Source of the DNA: Bacteroidota bacterium
GTDB lineage: Bacteria; Bacteroidota; Bacteroidia; Chitinophagales; Chitinophagaceae
Reading direction: 5' to 3'
Length of the DNA: 64,000 nucleotides
Assembly (NCBI GenBank): GCA_018266615.1
Contig: JAFEAB010000094.1
Coordinates: 1-64,000, forward strand
This document shows, in pieces, positions 42,228-52,074 of this stretch. Each line of letters starts with the position of its first letter. Position 1 is the first letter of the stretch. The notes beneath the pieces are model-generated. The model was given only the letters and a program-made list of their open reading frames with translations, was not told the DNA's origin and made no database searches. The translations under genes were made by a program, and so were the position numbers.

Positions 42228-44477
42228 TTATGGAGCTACCTTAATGAGTTTCTTTTTAATCGTTTCCTGGTTCATCGTTGCCACCAACACATAGAATCCA
42301 TTGGTACAATTCTGGGTATTTATTTCAACTGCCTGTATTCCGGGCTGCAAAATATTTACCTGCCTGCTGGTACAGAGCTGGCCTTTGTCGTTGAATAAGT
42401 TCAGGGTCAGCATCCCTTTTGCAGGGGCAATCACATCAAAATGAAGGCTTCTTTGAAAGGGGTTATTTAACCCGCTTATTTCTAATTTTGATTTATAACT
42501 CAATACAACCACGTTGCTATATTGGAAATTTCCATTTTTTAGGGCCATGCGGAGGCGGTAATACACATTTCCCTCCACAGGCTGGGGGTCGGTATAAGAA
42601 TAAATTGAATTTTCTGCGTTGCGGGGAAGGGTGGATGAAATTTTTTCGAACCAGGATCCATCATAACTTTTTTCAATTTCATATTGGGCAATAGGTTCTT
42701 CGGTTTCGATCTCCCAGGTTAATAATGCCTTTCCCTGAACAAGTCTTCCTTTAAATTGCCGGAGCCCGGAGGCAAGTACGGTTCCACAATCAATAACTTT
42801 TATCATGGTTTGCGACTGATCGTTGTACGCGCAGTTATTGGAAAGATTGGCTACAGATGTAGCGGTAATAACGCGGTAATACGTTCCGCTATCGGAATAG
42901 GTGGCTAAGAAAGAAGGTAGCGATACTATAAACTGATATAAACCACTTACGAAGGTGGTAGAGCCCACACCGGAAGCGCCGGGGATATCAGTCCAAACAC
43001 TGCCACCTACATTGCTTCGCTGCCATTTGTAATAAATATAGCTGTTTGGGTGGATGTACCGGATCGTGTCCACAAGGCTTACCACAAAGGGTGCGCTGGA
43101 ACAACCCAGTACAAAGGGATTGTAGTTCATGTTTAGGGAGGGGCCGCAGTGCACAATATCTATATCGTCTATGGCCCAGTCGTTCCCTCCACCTCCGGGC
43201 GAGTTATTGCGGATGGCAAATTTAGCAGACGTTTGCCCGGGCCTTGTGGTGAAGGAAAACCCAAACCGATTCCAGGGTACGGTGCGGCTATAAGGAATAT
43301 CGCCGGTTGTATAGTAGGCCAGGCCATCTATTTCGAAGGTGAGATTGGGCTTTACCCCGGCAGAGTCATTTCCTTTTCCGGGTTTATATCCCACAGTCCC
43401 CGCTCCTTTACCGGTACTGTCGCAACCGCAACGCGGGCAGACATTCCGGAACCAGGCGGTAAATTCATAATAGGTATTGGGACATAGATTAGTTAAGGTT
43501 TCCTGGTATCCGACATTCGTATTATAACTGGCATTTACCAACACGAAGTACCCGCCATTTGTTCCCGGAGCAGCCGGGAGGTTTCCATCCTTTTTAATTA
43601 TGGCATTGGTATGATCTCCGCCAATATCCCAAACACTAAACACCCGGGCGGCATTAGGTACTGAAAGGTTGGGGTTTATAGCGCCGGTTGCACTGCTGTT
43701 ATTTACAATTGCGTAATAATAATCGTTGGGCTTATTGTTGGAAATATTCACTTTGGAGTAGGTGGTGGAAAATGCAAGTGCCGGCCCCCGGTTTTGGGTA
43801 TTTCCATTTCCAAAAGTTCCATTATGATCGGAGGCGGCGCTGATGGAGCGGCCGTTGCTACAGAAGTTTTGCTGCTGGTATATGAGGATTTTTGTGCTGT
43901 CGAAATAGAAATCAGTGAAACCAGAGGCAGGAGTTACCATTCGGTATTTAATATGACCTCCAAAAAGCAGGGTATCACCATAGCTTACCGTGGTATTAAT
44001 CTTAACCCGATAACAGGCCATCATAATACATGAACTGTTATAAAAAGAAGGCCGGCTGGAGTCGGATTTTATTCTTCCCCCGGTGCTGCCATTGGCGCCC
44101 TTTCCCAGGTTAATAGTAATATTATTTCCAGATTTGGTGCCCTCATCTCCATCGGAGGCATCGGTAAAGTTCCCCCGGTAGGTAACGCCCTCATTGGTTG
44201 CCACGCGCATGGATCCGGGGATATACGTTGTTTTGGCCGGGACCTGGTCAAAAACCTGTACATTATCAATGATGGTTGGGGTGGATTGGTTTAGAACGGC
44301 AATGGTTACCCGCACTTCAATGGTGTCGCCGGGTTTAAAAGTTCCCCCGGTTGAAATCTTACTTAAGTTGGCAAAACTTTTTCCCACATCTACCCGGCTT
44401 TGGCTAAAAATTTTTTGAAAGGAAATGGAAGAAAAAATCAAAAGCAGCAAGGCGCATTTATGTAATAGTTTTTTCAT
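42228..44477 (-). CDS. Secreted T9SS cargo protein with DUF11-like domain and C-terminal sorting domain
   Basis: Large exported protein destined for type IX secretion. The frame opens at 44525; ATG 44477 gives a normal signal peptide (about 1-26, ending IFSQ) and is preferred (749 residues). An N-terminal DUF11/Ig-like module follows (about 30-190: FKPGDTIEVRVTIAVLNQ, IDNVQVFDQVPAKTTYIPGS). A central domain has a carbohydrate-binding-like feel (NLCPNTYYEFTAWFRNVCPRCGCD, then WNRFGFSFTTRPGQTSAKFAIRNNSPGGGGNDWAIDDI). The last 75 residues are a type A T9SS sorting domain (LTLNLFNDKGQL, NGFYVLVATMNQETIKKKLIKV). The convergent neighbour's terminator lies 30 nt away. Confidence 0.88.
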   Translation of the reverse strand: MKKLLHKCALLLLIFSSISFQKIFSQSRVDVGKSFANLSKISTGGTFKPGDTIEVRVTIAVLNQSTPTIIDNVQVFDQVPAKTTYIPGSMRVATNEGVTYRGNFTDASDGDEGTKSGNNITINLGKGANGSTGGRIKSDSSRPSFYNSSCIMMACYRVKINTTVSYGDTLLFGGHIKYRMVTPASGFTDFYFDSTKILIYQQQNFCSNGRSISAASDHNGTFGNGNTQNRGPALAFSTTYSKVNISNNKPNDYYYAIVNNSSATGAINPNLSVPNAARVFSVWDIGGDHTNAIIKKDGNLPAAPGTNGGYFVLVNASYNTNVGYQETLTNLCPNTYYEFTAWFRNVCPRCGCDSTGKGAGTVGYKPGKGNDSAGVKPNLTFEIDGLAYYTTGDIPYSRTVPWNRFGFSFTTRPGQTSAKFAIRNNSPGGGGNDWAIDDIDIVHCGPSLNMNYNPFVLGCSSAPFVVSLVDTIRYIHPNSYIYYKWQRSNVGGSVWTDIPGASGVGSTTFVSGLYQFIVSLPSFLATYSDSGTYYRVITATSVANLSNNCAYNDQSQTMIKVIDCGTVLASGLRQFKGRLVQGKALLTWEIETEEPIAQYEIEKSYDGSWFEKISSTLPRNAENSIYSYTDPQPVEGNVYYRLRMALKNGNFQYSNVVVLSYKSKLEISGLNNPFQRSLHFDVIAPAKGMLTLNLFNDKGQLCTSRQVNILQPGIQAVEINTQNCTNGFYVLVATMNQETIKKKLIKVAP

Positions 44478-45105
44478 GCTAATTGGATTTAGATGAACGG
44501 CATTACATGGACTGCGGGATAACAAGTATTAAACGAAAAATTGCATTTATTATTTCTTTTTTCCGGACCTAAATAATAGAAAAAATACTTTTTATGGCTT
44601 AGATCATTTTTGGATTTAAAATGGCAGGGTTTATACGGAAATGGCTGGATTATTGCGCATCAGAGAATGGGATTTTCCCCATTATTTTTTCCTCCAATTT
44701 TTTAATTCTATGAAATATTACCTGGAAAAAATACCGGGAACATAACGGTATCTTTTGATATGAATTTCCGAGACTATACGTATCGTTTTTTTTGCGGAAA
44801 TGAATTTCTATTCCCTGTTATTTTTGTTCAATATTGCTGACGGTTGGATAAAATTTGGGGGCAAAGGTGACGAATGAGAGGATCTGTAAAAGATTACCAT
44901 GTTGTTGGTGAAACAGGTCTCATCATCCTCCAACACGTAAGAATTGAAAAGCCCCCAAAGGGGCTATTTCCGGGGTACCAATTTTCAAAATAAAGTAGCC
45001 TGATCCGGACAAGAATAAGTCATTAAATTATCCAGTATATATAATACTATGGGTTGCAGGTCAACTAACCTTCAATTAAAGAAAAACTTTAAGCTATTTT
45101 ATAGG
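44478..45105. other. Intergenic region, about 630 bp, no gene supported
   Basis: AT-rich. It should hold the promoter of the T9SS cargo gene, but no exact TAnnTTTG box was seen near it. A hairpin at 44950-44965 (AGCCCC / GGGGCT) followed on the minus strand by four T is a weak terminator candidate for fumC. No open frame here looks coding. Confidence 0.5.
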
Positions 45106-46506
45106 TTAACTCAGTTTTCCAACCATATTTCCCGGAACTACCCAGGCATCAAACTCTTCTGGTGTAACATATCCAAGTTTAACTGCCATTTCTTTTAAAG
45201 TAGTCCCTTCTTTATGGGCCTTCTGTGCAATTTCCGCGGCTTTGTAATAACCGATTTTTGTATTTAGGGCCGTTACCAGCATCAATGAATTATTTACATG
45301 CTCTTTAATGTTTTTTTCAATGGGTTCGATGCCGGTTGCACATTTATCATTGAAGGATACACAGCCATCCCCAATCAGGCGGGCGCTGTGGAGAAAGTTA
45401 TAAATCATCACCGGTTTAAATACGTTCAATTCAAAATGGCCATTGCTTCCGCCTATTCCAATCGACACATCATTGCCCATAACCTGGGCGGCGATCATGG
45501 TGAGGGCTTCACATTGGGTGGGGTTAACCTTGCCTGGCATGATGGATGAACCCGGTTCGTTGTCGGGAATATGTATTTCGCCAATTCCACTCCTGGGCCC
45601 GCTGGAGAGCATCCGGATATCGTTGGCAATTTTCATCAGGCTTACCGCCACCATCTTTAATGCTCCGTGGGCTTCAACTATGGCATCGTGTGCAGCCAGG
45701 GATTCAAATTTATTTTCTGCAGTTATAAAAGGATATCCGGTTAGTTGGGCAATGTGTTTTGCCACATTAACGGCATAATCTTTCGGGGTATTTATGCCGG
45801 TACCCACTGCTGTTCCGCCAAGAGCCAGTTCAGAAAGATGCGGCAGCGCATTTTGGATGGCTCTTATTCCATGATCTAACTGTGAAACATACCCGCTCAT
45901 TTCCTGCCCCAGGGTAAGTGGTGTGGCATCCATAAAATGGGTGCGTCCAATCTTAACCACCTGCATAAAGGCTTTGCTTTTTTCGGCCAGGGTATCCCTC
46001 AATTTTTTTATTCCCGGAAGGGTTACTTCCATCAATGCGGTATAAGCAGCAATGTGCATCGCGGTAGGGAACGTGTCGTTGCTGGATTGGGATTTATTTA
46101 CATCGTCATTGGGGTGCAGGAATTTTTCCTTGTCATCTAATTTCCCTCCCTTTAATACATGGCCGCGGTAAGCAATCACCTCATTTACATTCATATTACT
46201 CTGGGTGCCACTGCCGGTTTGCCAAACTACCAGGGGAAAATAGGCATCCAGCTTGCCGGCGATAATTTCATCACACACTTTGCCGATTATGGTTGATTTT
46301 TCTGCCGGTAATACACCTGCCTCTTCATTGGTGAGAGCCGCCGCTTTTTTTAAATGCGCAAAGGCTCTGATAATCTCTATCGGCATTTTGTTTATGTCCT
46401 GGGCAATGCGGAAGTTGTCGATACTTCTTTGTGTTTGGGCTCCATAATATGCTTCTTTTGGCACGTTAACTTCGCCCATGGTGTCTTTTTCTATTCTGTA
46501 TTCCAT
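45106..46506 (-). CDS. fumC: Class II fumarate hydratase
   Basis: Converts fumarate and malate in the TCA cycle. The 466 residues carry the fumarase/aspartase signature [11 protein letters not shown] and other conserved stretches: [43 protein letters not shown] and [12 protein letters not shown]. Last gene of gltX-B12 subunit-enoyl-CoA hydratase-fumC; it starts 11 nt after the hydratase stop. Confidence 0.96.
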   Translation of the reverse strand: MEYRIEKDTMGEVNVPKEAYYGAQTQRSIDNFRIAQDINKMPIEIIRAFAHLKKAAALTNEEAGVLPAEKSTIIGKVCDEIIAGKLDAYFPLVVWQTGSGTQSNMNVNEVIAYRGHVLKGGKLDDKEKFLHPNDDVNKSQSSNDTFPTAMHIAAYTALMEVTLPGIKKLRDTLAEKSKAFMQVVKIGRTHFMDATPLTLGQEMSGYVSQLDHGIRAIQNALPHLSELALGGTAVGTGINTPKDYAVNVAKHIAQLTGYPFITAENKFESLAAHDAIVEAHGALKMVAVSLMKIANDIRMLSSGPRSGIGEIHIPDNEPGSSIMPGKVNPTQCEALTMIAAQVMGNDVSIGIGGSNGHFELNVFKPVMIYNFLHSARLIGDGCVSFNDKCATGIEPIEKNIKEHVNNSLMLVTALNTKIGYYKAAEIAQKAHKEGTTLKEMAVKLGYVTPEEFDAWVVPGNMVGKLS

Positions 46507-46517
46507 GAATTAATTGA

Positions 46518-47303
46518 TTATTTTCCTGTAAAATTTGCTTTTCTTTTTTCCAAAAATGCTGCGGTGCCTTCTTTCATATCTGCTGTGTCAAAACAATTTC
46601 CAAAAGCTTCCACCTCGTGGCGAAATCCGTTGGTTTGTTTATCAAAACTGGCATTCACGGAGCTTATGCAACCGGCAACTGCCAGGGGAGCTTTGCTGTT
46701 GATGTTGTTCAAAATCTCAACCGCTTTAAGCAGCAGATCTTCCGGCTCAATAATGAGGTTCACCAATCCATATTGAAGTGCAGATTTTGCATCAATCATG
46801 TTAGCGCTCATCAGTAGTTCCATGGCACGGCCTTTTCCAATGAGCTGGGTAAGGCGTTGTGTGCCACCATAACCGGGGATAAGCCCGAGGTTTACTTCGG
46901 GTTGTCCAAATTTGGCATTAAAGGAAGCAATTCGGAAGTGGCATGCCATAGCAAGCTCGCAACCTCCTCCGAGGGCAAAGCCATTTACTGCTGCGATTAC
47001 CGGCTTGGAGGAGTTCTCGATCTTTGCAAAAATATCCTGCCCGCGTTGAGATAGATCCATGGCTCCATTTTTATCAAGGCTGTTGAATTCGGAAATATCA
47101 GCTCCGGCTACAAAGGCTTTTTGTCCCGCTCCGGTAATAATCACCGAACGGATGGCTTCATTTTCAGCCACTGCATCCATAGCAATATCAAGTTCGGTAA
47201 ACACAGCCGCATTTAAGGCATTCAGCTTTTCGGGCCTGTTAATGGTGATGGTGAGAATACCATTTTCCAAATGGTGCAATAGGGTGGTAAATTTTCTGAT
47301 CAT
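46518..47303 (-). CDS. Enoyl-CoA hydratase/isomerase family protein
   Basis: Crotonase-fold enzyme. The 261 residues contain the oxyanion-hole motifs SVIITGAGQKAFVAGADISEF and VNGFALGGGCELAMACHFRIAS, plus FGQPEVNLGLIPGYGGTQRL. The Glu of GGGCELA and of GQPEVNLG match active hydratases, so fatty-acid enoyl-CoA hydration is likely, though the substrate is open. Starts 3 nt after the B12-binding gene. Confidence 0.94.
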   Translation of the reverse strand: MIRKFTTLLHHLENGILTITINRPEKLNALNAAVFTELDIAMDAVAENEAIRSVIITGAGQKAFVAGADISEFNSLDKNGAMDLSQRGQDIFAKIENSSKPVIAAVNGFALGGGCELAMACHFRIASFNAKFGQPEVNLGLIPGYGGTQRLTQLIGKGRAMELLMSANMIDAKSALQYGLVNLIIEPEDLLLKAVEILNNINSKAPLAVAGCISSVNASFDKQTNGFRHEVEAFGNCFDTADMKEGTAAFLEKRKANFTGK

Positions 47304-47306
47304 AGT

Positions 47307-47717
47307 TTAAAAGTTACGGTGCTTTTGCACCCATTCTTTAATATATGTGGCAATTGTTGTAGTGGGCGTACCGGGGGCAAAGAGTTCTCCAACCCCATTT
47401 TCACGCAGGGTTTTCATGTCGTCTTCGGGAATAATACCACCTCCTGTTAGTAACACATCGTCCATATTCTTTTCCTTCATCAGGGAAATCATTTTGGGAA
47501 ATACAGTATTGTGTGCACCACTTAAAATACTAATCCCAATGGCATCCACATCTTCCTGGAGGGCCGTATTAACTACCATTTCGGGGGTTTGTCTAAGGCC
47601 GGTATAAATTACTTCCATGCCTGCATCCCGAAGGGCCGTGGCTATCACTTTTGCGCCCCGGTCGTGCCCATCTAATCCTACTTTTGCTACCAGTACCCTG
47701 ATTGGTCTGCTTATCAT
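47307..47717 (-). CDS. Stand-alone B12-binding subunit of an acyl-CoA mutase
   Basis: 136-residue cobalamin-binding domain equal to the C-terminal part of methylmalonyl-CoA mutase. It carries the cofactor signature DGHDRG (His18 is the lower cobalt ligand), [23 protein letters not shown] and [11 protein letters not shown]. Encoded alone it must pair with a separate substrate subunit, as in IcmA/IcmB- or HcmA/HcmB-type or split mutases, not present here. With the epimerase at 31257-31658 it points to a methylmalonyl-CoA or related pathway. Confidence 0.93.
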   Translation of the reverse strand: MISRPIRVLVAKVGLDGHDRGAKVIATALRDAGMEVIYTGLRQTPEMVVNTALQEDVDAIGISILSGAHNTVFPKMISLMKEKNMDDVLLTGGGIIPEDDMKTLRENGVGELFAPGTPTTTIATYIKEWVQKHRNF

Positions 47718-47726
47718 ATAAATTCT

Positions 47727-49265
47727 TTATTTACGTAAGGCATTCATAATTTCAATTCCATAATGGATGCGTTTTGCAGTTTCTGTATTTCCCAAGGTGG
47801 AGGCGATGGTAAACACACCCGGGCCCATTTTTTCGCCCACCAGCATTATTCGGAATATCATTTGCAACTCACCCGGCTTAATACCTTGCTGTGTGGCCAT
47901 TTCTTTAAACAGGTGCTCCAGGGTATCGTGGTTATTGTCGGGTAAACCTTCTAAGGCAGAAGCGAAATGGGTAAAAAATAAAGACTTTTCGTCCGACCAT
48001 TTTGGCTTAATACTGAGTTCATCAATTGCCCTTGGTGTCTGAAAGAAATAGCCTGCCTGAAGAACAAAATCGGTAAGCAGCGTACAGCGTTCCTTGGTTA
48101 AACTGATAACGGTTTCAAGGTATTCGTCCGTAAAGGTGGGGATATGGTGGAGATCGAATATTTTTTTTACAGGCTCCATCAAATCAGCCGCATTGCTACG
48201 TTTGATCCATTCCTGGTTGAACCATTTTGCTTTTTCAAAATCGAATTTTGCCGCTGCTTTGTGTACCCGTTCGATGGAAAATAATTTTACAAGTTCCTCC
48301 TTCGAAAATATTTCCTGGGCCGTACCGGCATTCCAGCCTAAAAAAGCCAGCATATTTATAAATGCGGCAGGAAGGAATCCCCTTTCTTTAAATCCTTCGG
48401 TTAGTTCGCCCGAAACATGATCAGCCCAATTCATGGCAAAAACCGGGAATCCGTATTTGGCTCCGTCTCTTTTGCTCAATTTTCCATTGGGACCCAGGAT
48501 GAGTGGAAGGTGCCCCCAGGCAGGCATATTTTCAACCCCAAATAAATATTTCCATAATAAAATATGTACCGGAGTACTGCTCAACCACTCTTCTCCCCGG
48601 AAGGCGTGAGTAATTTGCATCAGGTGGTCGTCGATCACCACTGCCAGGTGATAAGTAGGCATTCCATCTGCTTTTAAAAGCACTTTGTCGTCCACAATAT
48701 TTGAATCGAAACTTACCTCCCCATGGATCAGGTCGGTAAATTGAATTGTTTCATTTGGGGGGATTAGAATCCGGATTACATGAGGTGTCTGATCTTTCAA
48801 TAACCGATCCACTTCCTCTGCAGGAAGGGTTAATGAATTTTTCATTTTCCCTCTAATCTGCTGATCATATTGGGGAGATGGGTTTGCATCGGATTTTAAA
48901 GAATTCCGCATCTCCTCCAGTTCTTTTGGGGTATCAAATGCATAATAGGCGTGGCCGGATTCAACCAGTTTCCTGGCGAATTCGGCGTAAAGGGGTTTTC
49001 TTTCGCTTTGCCGGTAGGGTCCATATTCTCCTCCTTTCTCCGGGCTCTCATCTGGCTCAATACCACACCATTTCAGGCAGTTATTGATATAGTCTTCGGC
49101 ACCTTCCACAAACCGCGACTGGTCTGTGTCTTCGATCCGAAGAATGAATTTTCCACCGTGCTGCCGTGCAAAAAGATAATTATATAATGCCGTACGAACT
49201 CCTCCCAGGTGCAGGCCACCGGTTGGGCTGGGAGCAAAACGTACCCTAATTTGATTATTTGCCAT
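47727..49265 (-). CDS. gltX: Glutamyl-tRNA synthetase
   Basis: Charges tRNA-Glu (or both Glu and Gln tRNAs). The 512 residues have the HIGH-like FAPSPTGGLHLGG, the GoHAD Rossmann core and the KMSKS-like KLSKRDG. Length is normal. First gene of the operon. A TAACTTTG box ends 5 nt before its ATG. Confidence 0.97.
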   Translation of the reverse strand: MANNQIRVRFAPSPTGGLHLGGVRTALYNYLFARQHGGKFILRIEDTDQSRFVEGAEDYINNCLKWCGIEPDESPEKGGEYGPYRQSERKPLYAEFARKLVESGHAYYAFDTPKELEEMRNSLKSDANPSPQYDQQIRGKMKNSLTLPAEEVDRLLKDQTPHVIRILIPPNETIQFTDLIHGEVSFDSNIVDDKVLLKADGMPTYHLAVVIDDHLMQITHAFRGEEWLSSTPVHILLWKYLFGVENMPAWGHLPLILGPNGKLSKRDGAKYGFPVFAMNWADHVSGELTEGFKERGFLPAAFINMLAFLGWNAGTAQEIFSKEELVKLFSIERVHKAAAKFDFEKAKWFNQEWIKRSNAADLMEPVKKIFDLHHIPTFTDEYLETVISLTKERCTLLTDFVLQAGYFFQTPRAIDELSIKPKWSDEKSLFFTHFASALEGLPDNNHDTLEHLFKEMATQQGIKPGELQMIFRIMLVGEKMGPGVFTIASTLGNTETAKRIHYGIEIMNALRK

Positions 49266-49270
49266 AGTTG

Positions 49271-49278
49271 CAAAGTTA
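49271..49278 (-). promoter_or_regulatory. -7 box of gltX, 5 nt from the start codon
   Basis: TAACTTTG on the minus strand matches TAnnTTTG exactly. No -33 TTTG was found at the usual spacing. Confidence 0.45.
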
Positions 49279-49437
49279 AGGATGAGTTAAGATGAAACTG
49301 CGGATTACCAACTATTGCCCGAAGAGGATTAATTTAAGGTTGAAAAACTTTTTTAGAAAAACTCATCCATTCTTTAAACCTTTTATACCGGGAATTATCT
49401 ACCTAACCTATTTAACAAAAACTTAAAAATCATTTTT

Positions 49438-50379
49438 ATGAAAAAAGTATGGGGATTCTTCCTGGTTGCCGGAGTGGTTGCACTTTCGGTAATTACCGGC
49501 TGTAAAAAATCGGACAATAACCCGGGCACCATCGATGAAAACACGCAATTGGCTGTTCATTCTGATGATGAAGCCCGATTCTCCGATGCAATGGACAACA
49601 CGACCAATGATGCCAACACGGCTATCGAGGAAAATGCTTCCTTTTCGGGAAGGGGAACCAATGTGGCAACAGCCATTTGCGATGCCACCGTTTCGGTAGG
49701 TACCACAACAACTACCAAAACCATTACCATTACATATACCGGTGGAACCTGTTTGGGCGGGCACACTTCCCGCACCGGAACCATCACCTTATCCATGCCC
49801 ATAGCAGAACATTTTTCCGACCAGGGGGCCGTGGTTACAGCTACCTACAGTAATGTGAAAATTACCCGCCTCAGTGATGGGAAGAGTATTACCATTAATG
49901 GTTCTCATACCATTACCAATGTTACGGGTGGGAAGTTGATGAACCTGTCTTCCCTGGGTACTATCATTCACGATGTTAACAGCACCGGGATGAGCATAAC
50001 CTTCGATAATGGGTCAACACGCACCTGGATGGTGGCACGCCGGAGAACCTATACTTATGAACAAGGAATTGTGGTAAGTATCTCCGGAACCCATACAGAC
50101 GGAAATATTTCCAATATATCGGAATGGGGAACCACCCGTTTTGGCACCCCATTTGTTACTTCCATCGACAATCCCCTTGTGGTAAGGCAGGATTGCGACT
50201 TCCGCTTAGTGAGTGGAAAGGTGACCCACCAACGAATGATAGCTACTGTAGTGGTAACCTTTGGGTTGGATTCATCTGGCCAGCCTACAACCTGCCCTGG
50301 TGGGGGTAATCCATATTATTACAAGTTAGTATGGACTGGCTCCAATGGGGTTCAGCAAACAGTTATCGCTCCTTATTAA
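49438..50379 (+). CDS. Lipoprotein of unknown function
   Basis: 313 residues: signal MKKVWGFFLVAGVVALSVITGC (lipid Cys22), a KKSDNN lead, then a long Thr/Ser/Gly-rich beta domain without known motif. Repeated polar strands (TTTTTKTITITYTGGTC, GTITLSMPIAEHFSDQGAVV) and a few cysteines are the only structure seen. Monocistronic, followed by its own terminator. Confidence 0.78.
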   Translation: MKKVWGFFLVAGVVALSVITGCKKSDNNPGTIDENTQLAVHSDDEARFSDAMDNTTNDANTAIEENASFSGRGTNVATAICDATVSVGTTTTTKTITITYTGGTCLGGHTSRTGTITLSMPIAEHFSDQGAVVTATYSNVKITRLSDGKSITINGSHTITNVTGGKLMNLSSLGTIIHDVNSTGMSITFDNGSTRTWMVARRRTYTYEQGIVVSISGTHTDGNISNISEWGTTRFGTPFVTSIDNPLVVRQDCDFRLVSGKVTHQRMIATVVVTFGLDSSGQPTTCPGGGNPYYYKLVWTGSNGVQQTVIAPY

Positions 50380-50407
50380 ATTATTGGCATTACCAGGTTC
50401 AGAATTT

Positions 50408-50444
50408 AAGTGGCTGTTTCAAAAGTGAGACAGCCACTTTTTTT
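50408..50444 (+). terminator. Terminator after the lipoprotein
   Basis: A 10-bp perfect stem (AAGTGGCTGT / ACAGCCACTT) with a 12-nt loop, then eight T. Confidence 0.9.
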
Positions 50445-50501
50445 TGCAGGGAAAATATTTAATGGAGGCCATCCTATTCCAATTAATAAATATCTTGCCT
50501 T

Positions 50502-51122
50502 ATGCCTTTTCTTACCGGATCGCCCTGGTGGCTTCGCAAATTCTATCCTAACTTTTTGTGGAGTATGCCTGTGGGGGAAAAAAAGATCTACTTCAGTTTC
50601 GATGACGGTCCTCTTCCGGTAACCACTCCTTTTGTTTTGGATACATTGAAAGAGTATAATGCAAAAGCCAGCTTTTTCTGTATTGGTAAAAACGTACAAC
50701 AATACCCCGATATATATCATCGGGTTTTGGAAGAAGGTCATACGGTGGGAAACCATAGCTTCAACCACCTGAATGGTTGGAAAACGGAAGATGATTTATA
50801 TGTTGATAATATCCTCAAGGCAGGCGAACTGATTTCTTCTGATTTGTTCAGACCGCCGTATGGTCGCATAAAGAAATCACAGGTTTCAAAACTTCGGATA
50901 ATGAAACCTGAAATGAAGGTGGTGATGTGGTCGGTACTTAGTGGAGATTTTGATGTTTCCATATCCGGCGAAGATTGCCTGCATATTGTAAAATCCAAAG
51001 CTGGCGATGGAGCCATTATTGTATTTCATGATACAGAAAAAGCCTTTGCTCGTTTGCGTTATTGCCTTCCACAGACCTTGAAACACTTTGCAGAACAGGG
51101 TTATAACTTTGAAAAGTTATAG
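50502..51122 (+). CDS. Polysaccharide deacetylase family protein (NodB homology)
   Basis: Carbohydrate esterase family 4-type deacetylase; the substrate is unknown. The 206 residues carry the catalytic/metal motif FSFDDGP (Asp34, Asp35), the metal-ligand motif VGNHSFNH, and LFRPPYG. No signal peptide is evident, so it may be cytoplasmic or held at the membrane. A TATCTTGC box lies just before the ATG. Such genes also occur near Bacteroidota pigment clusters, but here TatD and a pseudogene separate it from the operon. Confidence 0.9.
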   Translation: MPFLTGSPWWLRKFYPNFLWSMPVGEKKIYFSFDDGPLPVTTPFVLDTLKEYNAKASFFCIGKNVQQYPDIYHRVLEEGHTVGNHSFNHLNGWKTEDDLYVDNILKAGELISSDLFRPPYGRIKKSQVSKLRIMKPEMKVVMWSVLSGDFDVSISGEDCLHIVKSKAGDGAIIVFHDTEKAFARLRYCLPQTLKHFAEQGYNFEKL

Positions 51123-51130
51123 TAAAAAAA

Positions 51131-51163
51131 ATGGGCCTGGGTAGAAACCCTAGCCCTTTTTTA
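51131..51163 (+). terminator. Probable terminator after the deacetylase
   Basis: GGGCCTGGGT / ACCCTAGCCC pair with two mismatches, an AGAA loop, then six T. Confidence 0.7.
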
Positions 51164-51306
51164 ATCCGTACCCTATGAAAACTTTTGCCAAGTTACAGCA
51201 TAGTATTTAATACCCCAAGTTTTTTCTTTTTCTTTTTTTACCCTTTTCGAAAACCTTAATTGGGGATAATTCGGTATAATTAGAAATTTGCAATAAAGTG
51301 TAAAAA

Positions 51307-52068
51307 ATGTGGATTGACAGCCATTGCCATTTATATACAAATGATTTTGATAACGACCTGGATGAAGTAATGATCCGGGCTGAGGGCTCCGGTGTTGAGA
51401 GGTTTTATTTCCCGGCAATTGATAAATCTACTGCGGCTGAAATGTTTAGGGTGGTGGATCGGTTTCCTCATAAATGCATACCTATGATGGGTTTACACCC
51501 TTGTTCCGTTAATGCAGGTTTCCAGGAAGAGATTGCGTTTGTGGAAGATATGCTTACCCGTCGAAAATTTGCTGCCATTGGTGAAATAGGCCTGGATTAT
51601 TACTGGGATAAACAATTTATCAACCTTCAGCAACAATTGTTTGTACGCCAAATTGAATTAGCCAACCAGTATTCACTTCCTATTGTAATCCATACCCGGG
51701 ATGCGATGGAAGACACAATTGAACTCGTAAGGAATAATTTGCCGGAGAAAAGAGGAATCTTTCATTGTTTTGGCGGCAACCTGGCAGAGGCACAACAAAT
51801 TATCGGTTTGGGTTTTCTGTTGGGGATAGGGGGTGTTCTTACCTATAAGAAATCGGGGCTGGCGGCTGTTTTATCTGAAATCCCGCTGGAACATATTGTG
51901 TTAGAAACCGATTCTCCCTACTTAAGCCCGGTCCCCTACCGGGGAAAACGCAATGAAAGCAGCTATTTGCCCATTATTGCGAATGAAATTGCCCGGATTA
52001 AAGGGATAAGTTTGGGAGAGGTAGCCAGGATAACCAGCCACAATGCATTGCAGGTATTTGCCTTGTAA
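51307..52068 (+). CDS. TatD family metal-dependent hydrolase
   Basis: TIM-barrel metallohydrolase of the TatD DNase family. The 253 residues have the metal ligands in DSHCHLY, GEIGLDYYWD, HTRDA, FHCFGGN and LETDSPYLSP, all at normal spacing. Family members act as DNases or in other phosphoester cleavages. Confidence 0.95.
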   Translation: MWIDSHCHLYTNDFDNDLDEVMIRAEGSGVERFYFPAIDKSTAAEMFRVVDRFPHKCIPMMGLHPCSVNAGFQEEIAFVEDMLTRRKFAAIGEIGLDYYWDKQFINLQQQLFVRQIELANQYSLPIVIHTRDAMEDTIELVRNNLPEKRGIFHCFGGNLAEAQQIIGLGFLLGIGGVLTYKKSGLAAVLSEIPLEHIVLETDSPYLSPVPYRGKRNESSYLPIIANEIARIKGISLGEVARITSHNALQVFAL

Positions 52069-52074
52069 TTACCA

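Noticed and set aside
44947..44970. AGCCCC/GGGGCT hairpin taken as the fumC terminator
   Set aside because: The stem is 6 bp with only four T and lies about 140 nt from the stop, so it is noted as weak in the intergenic entry and not called.
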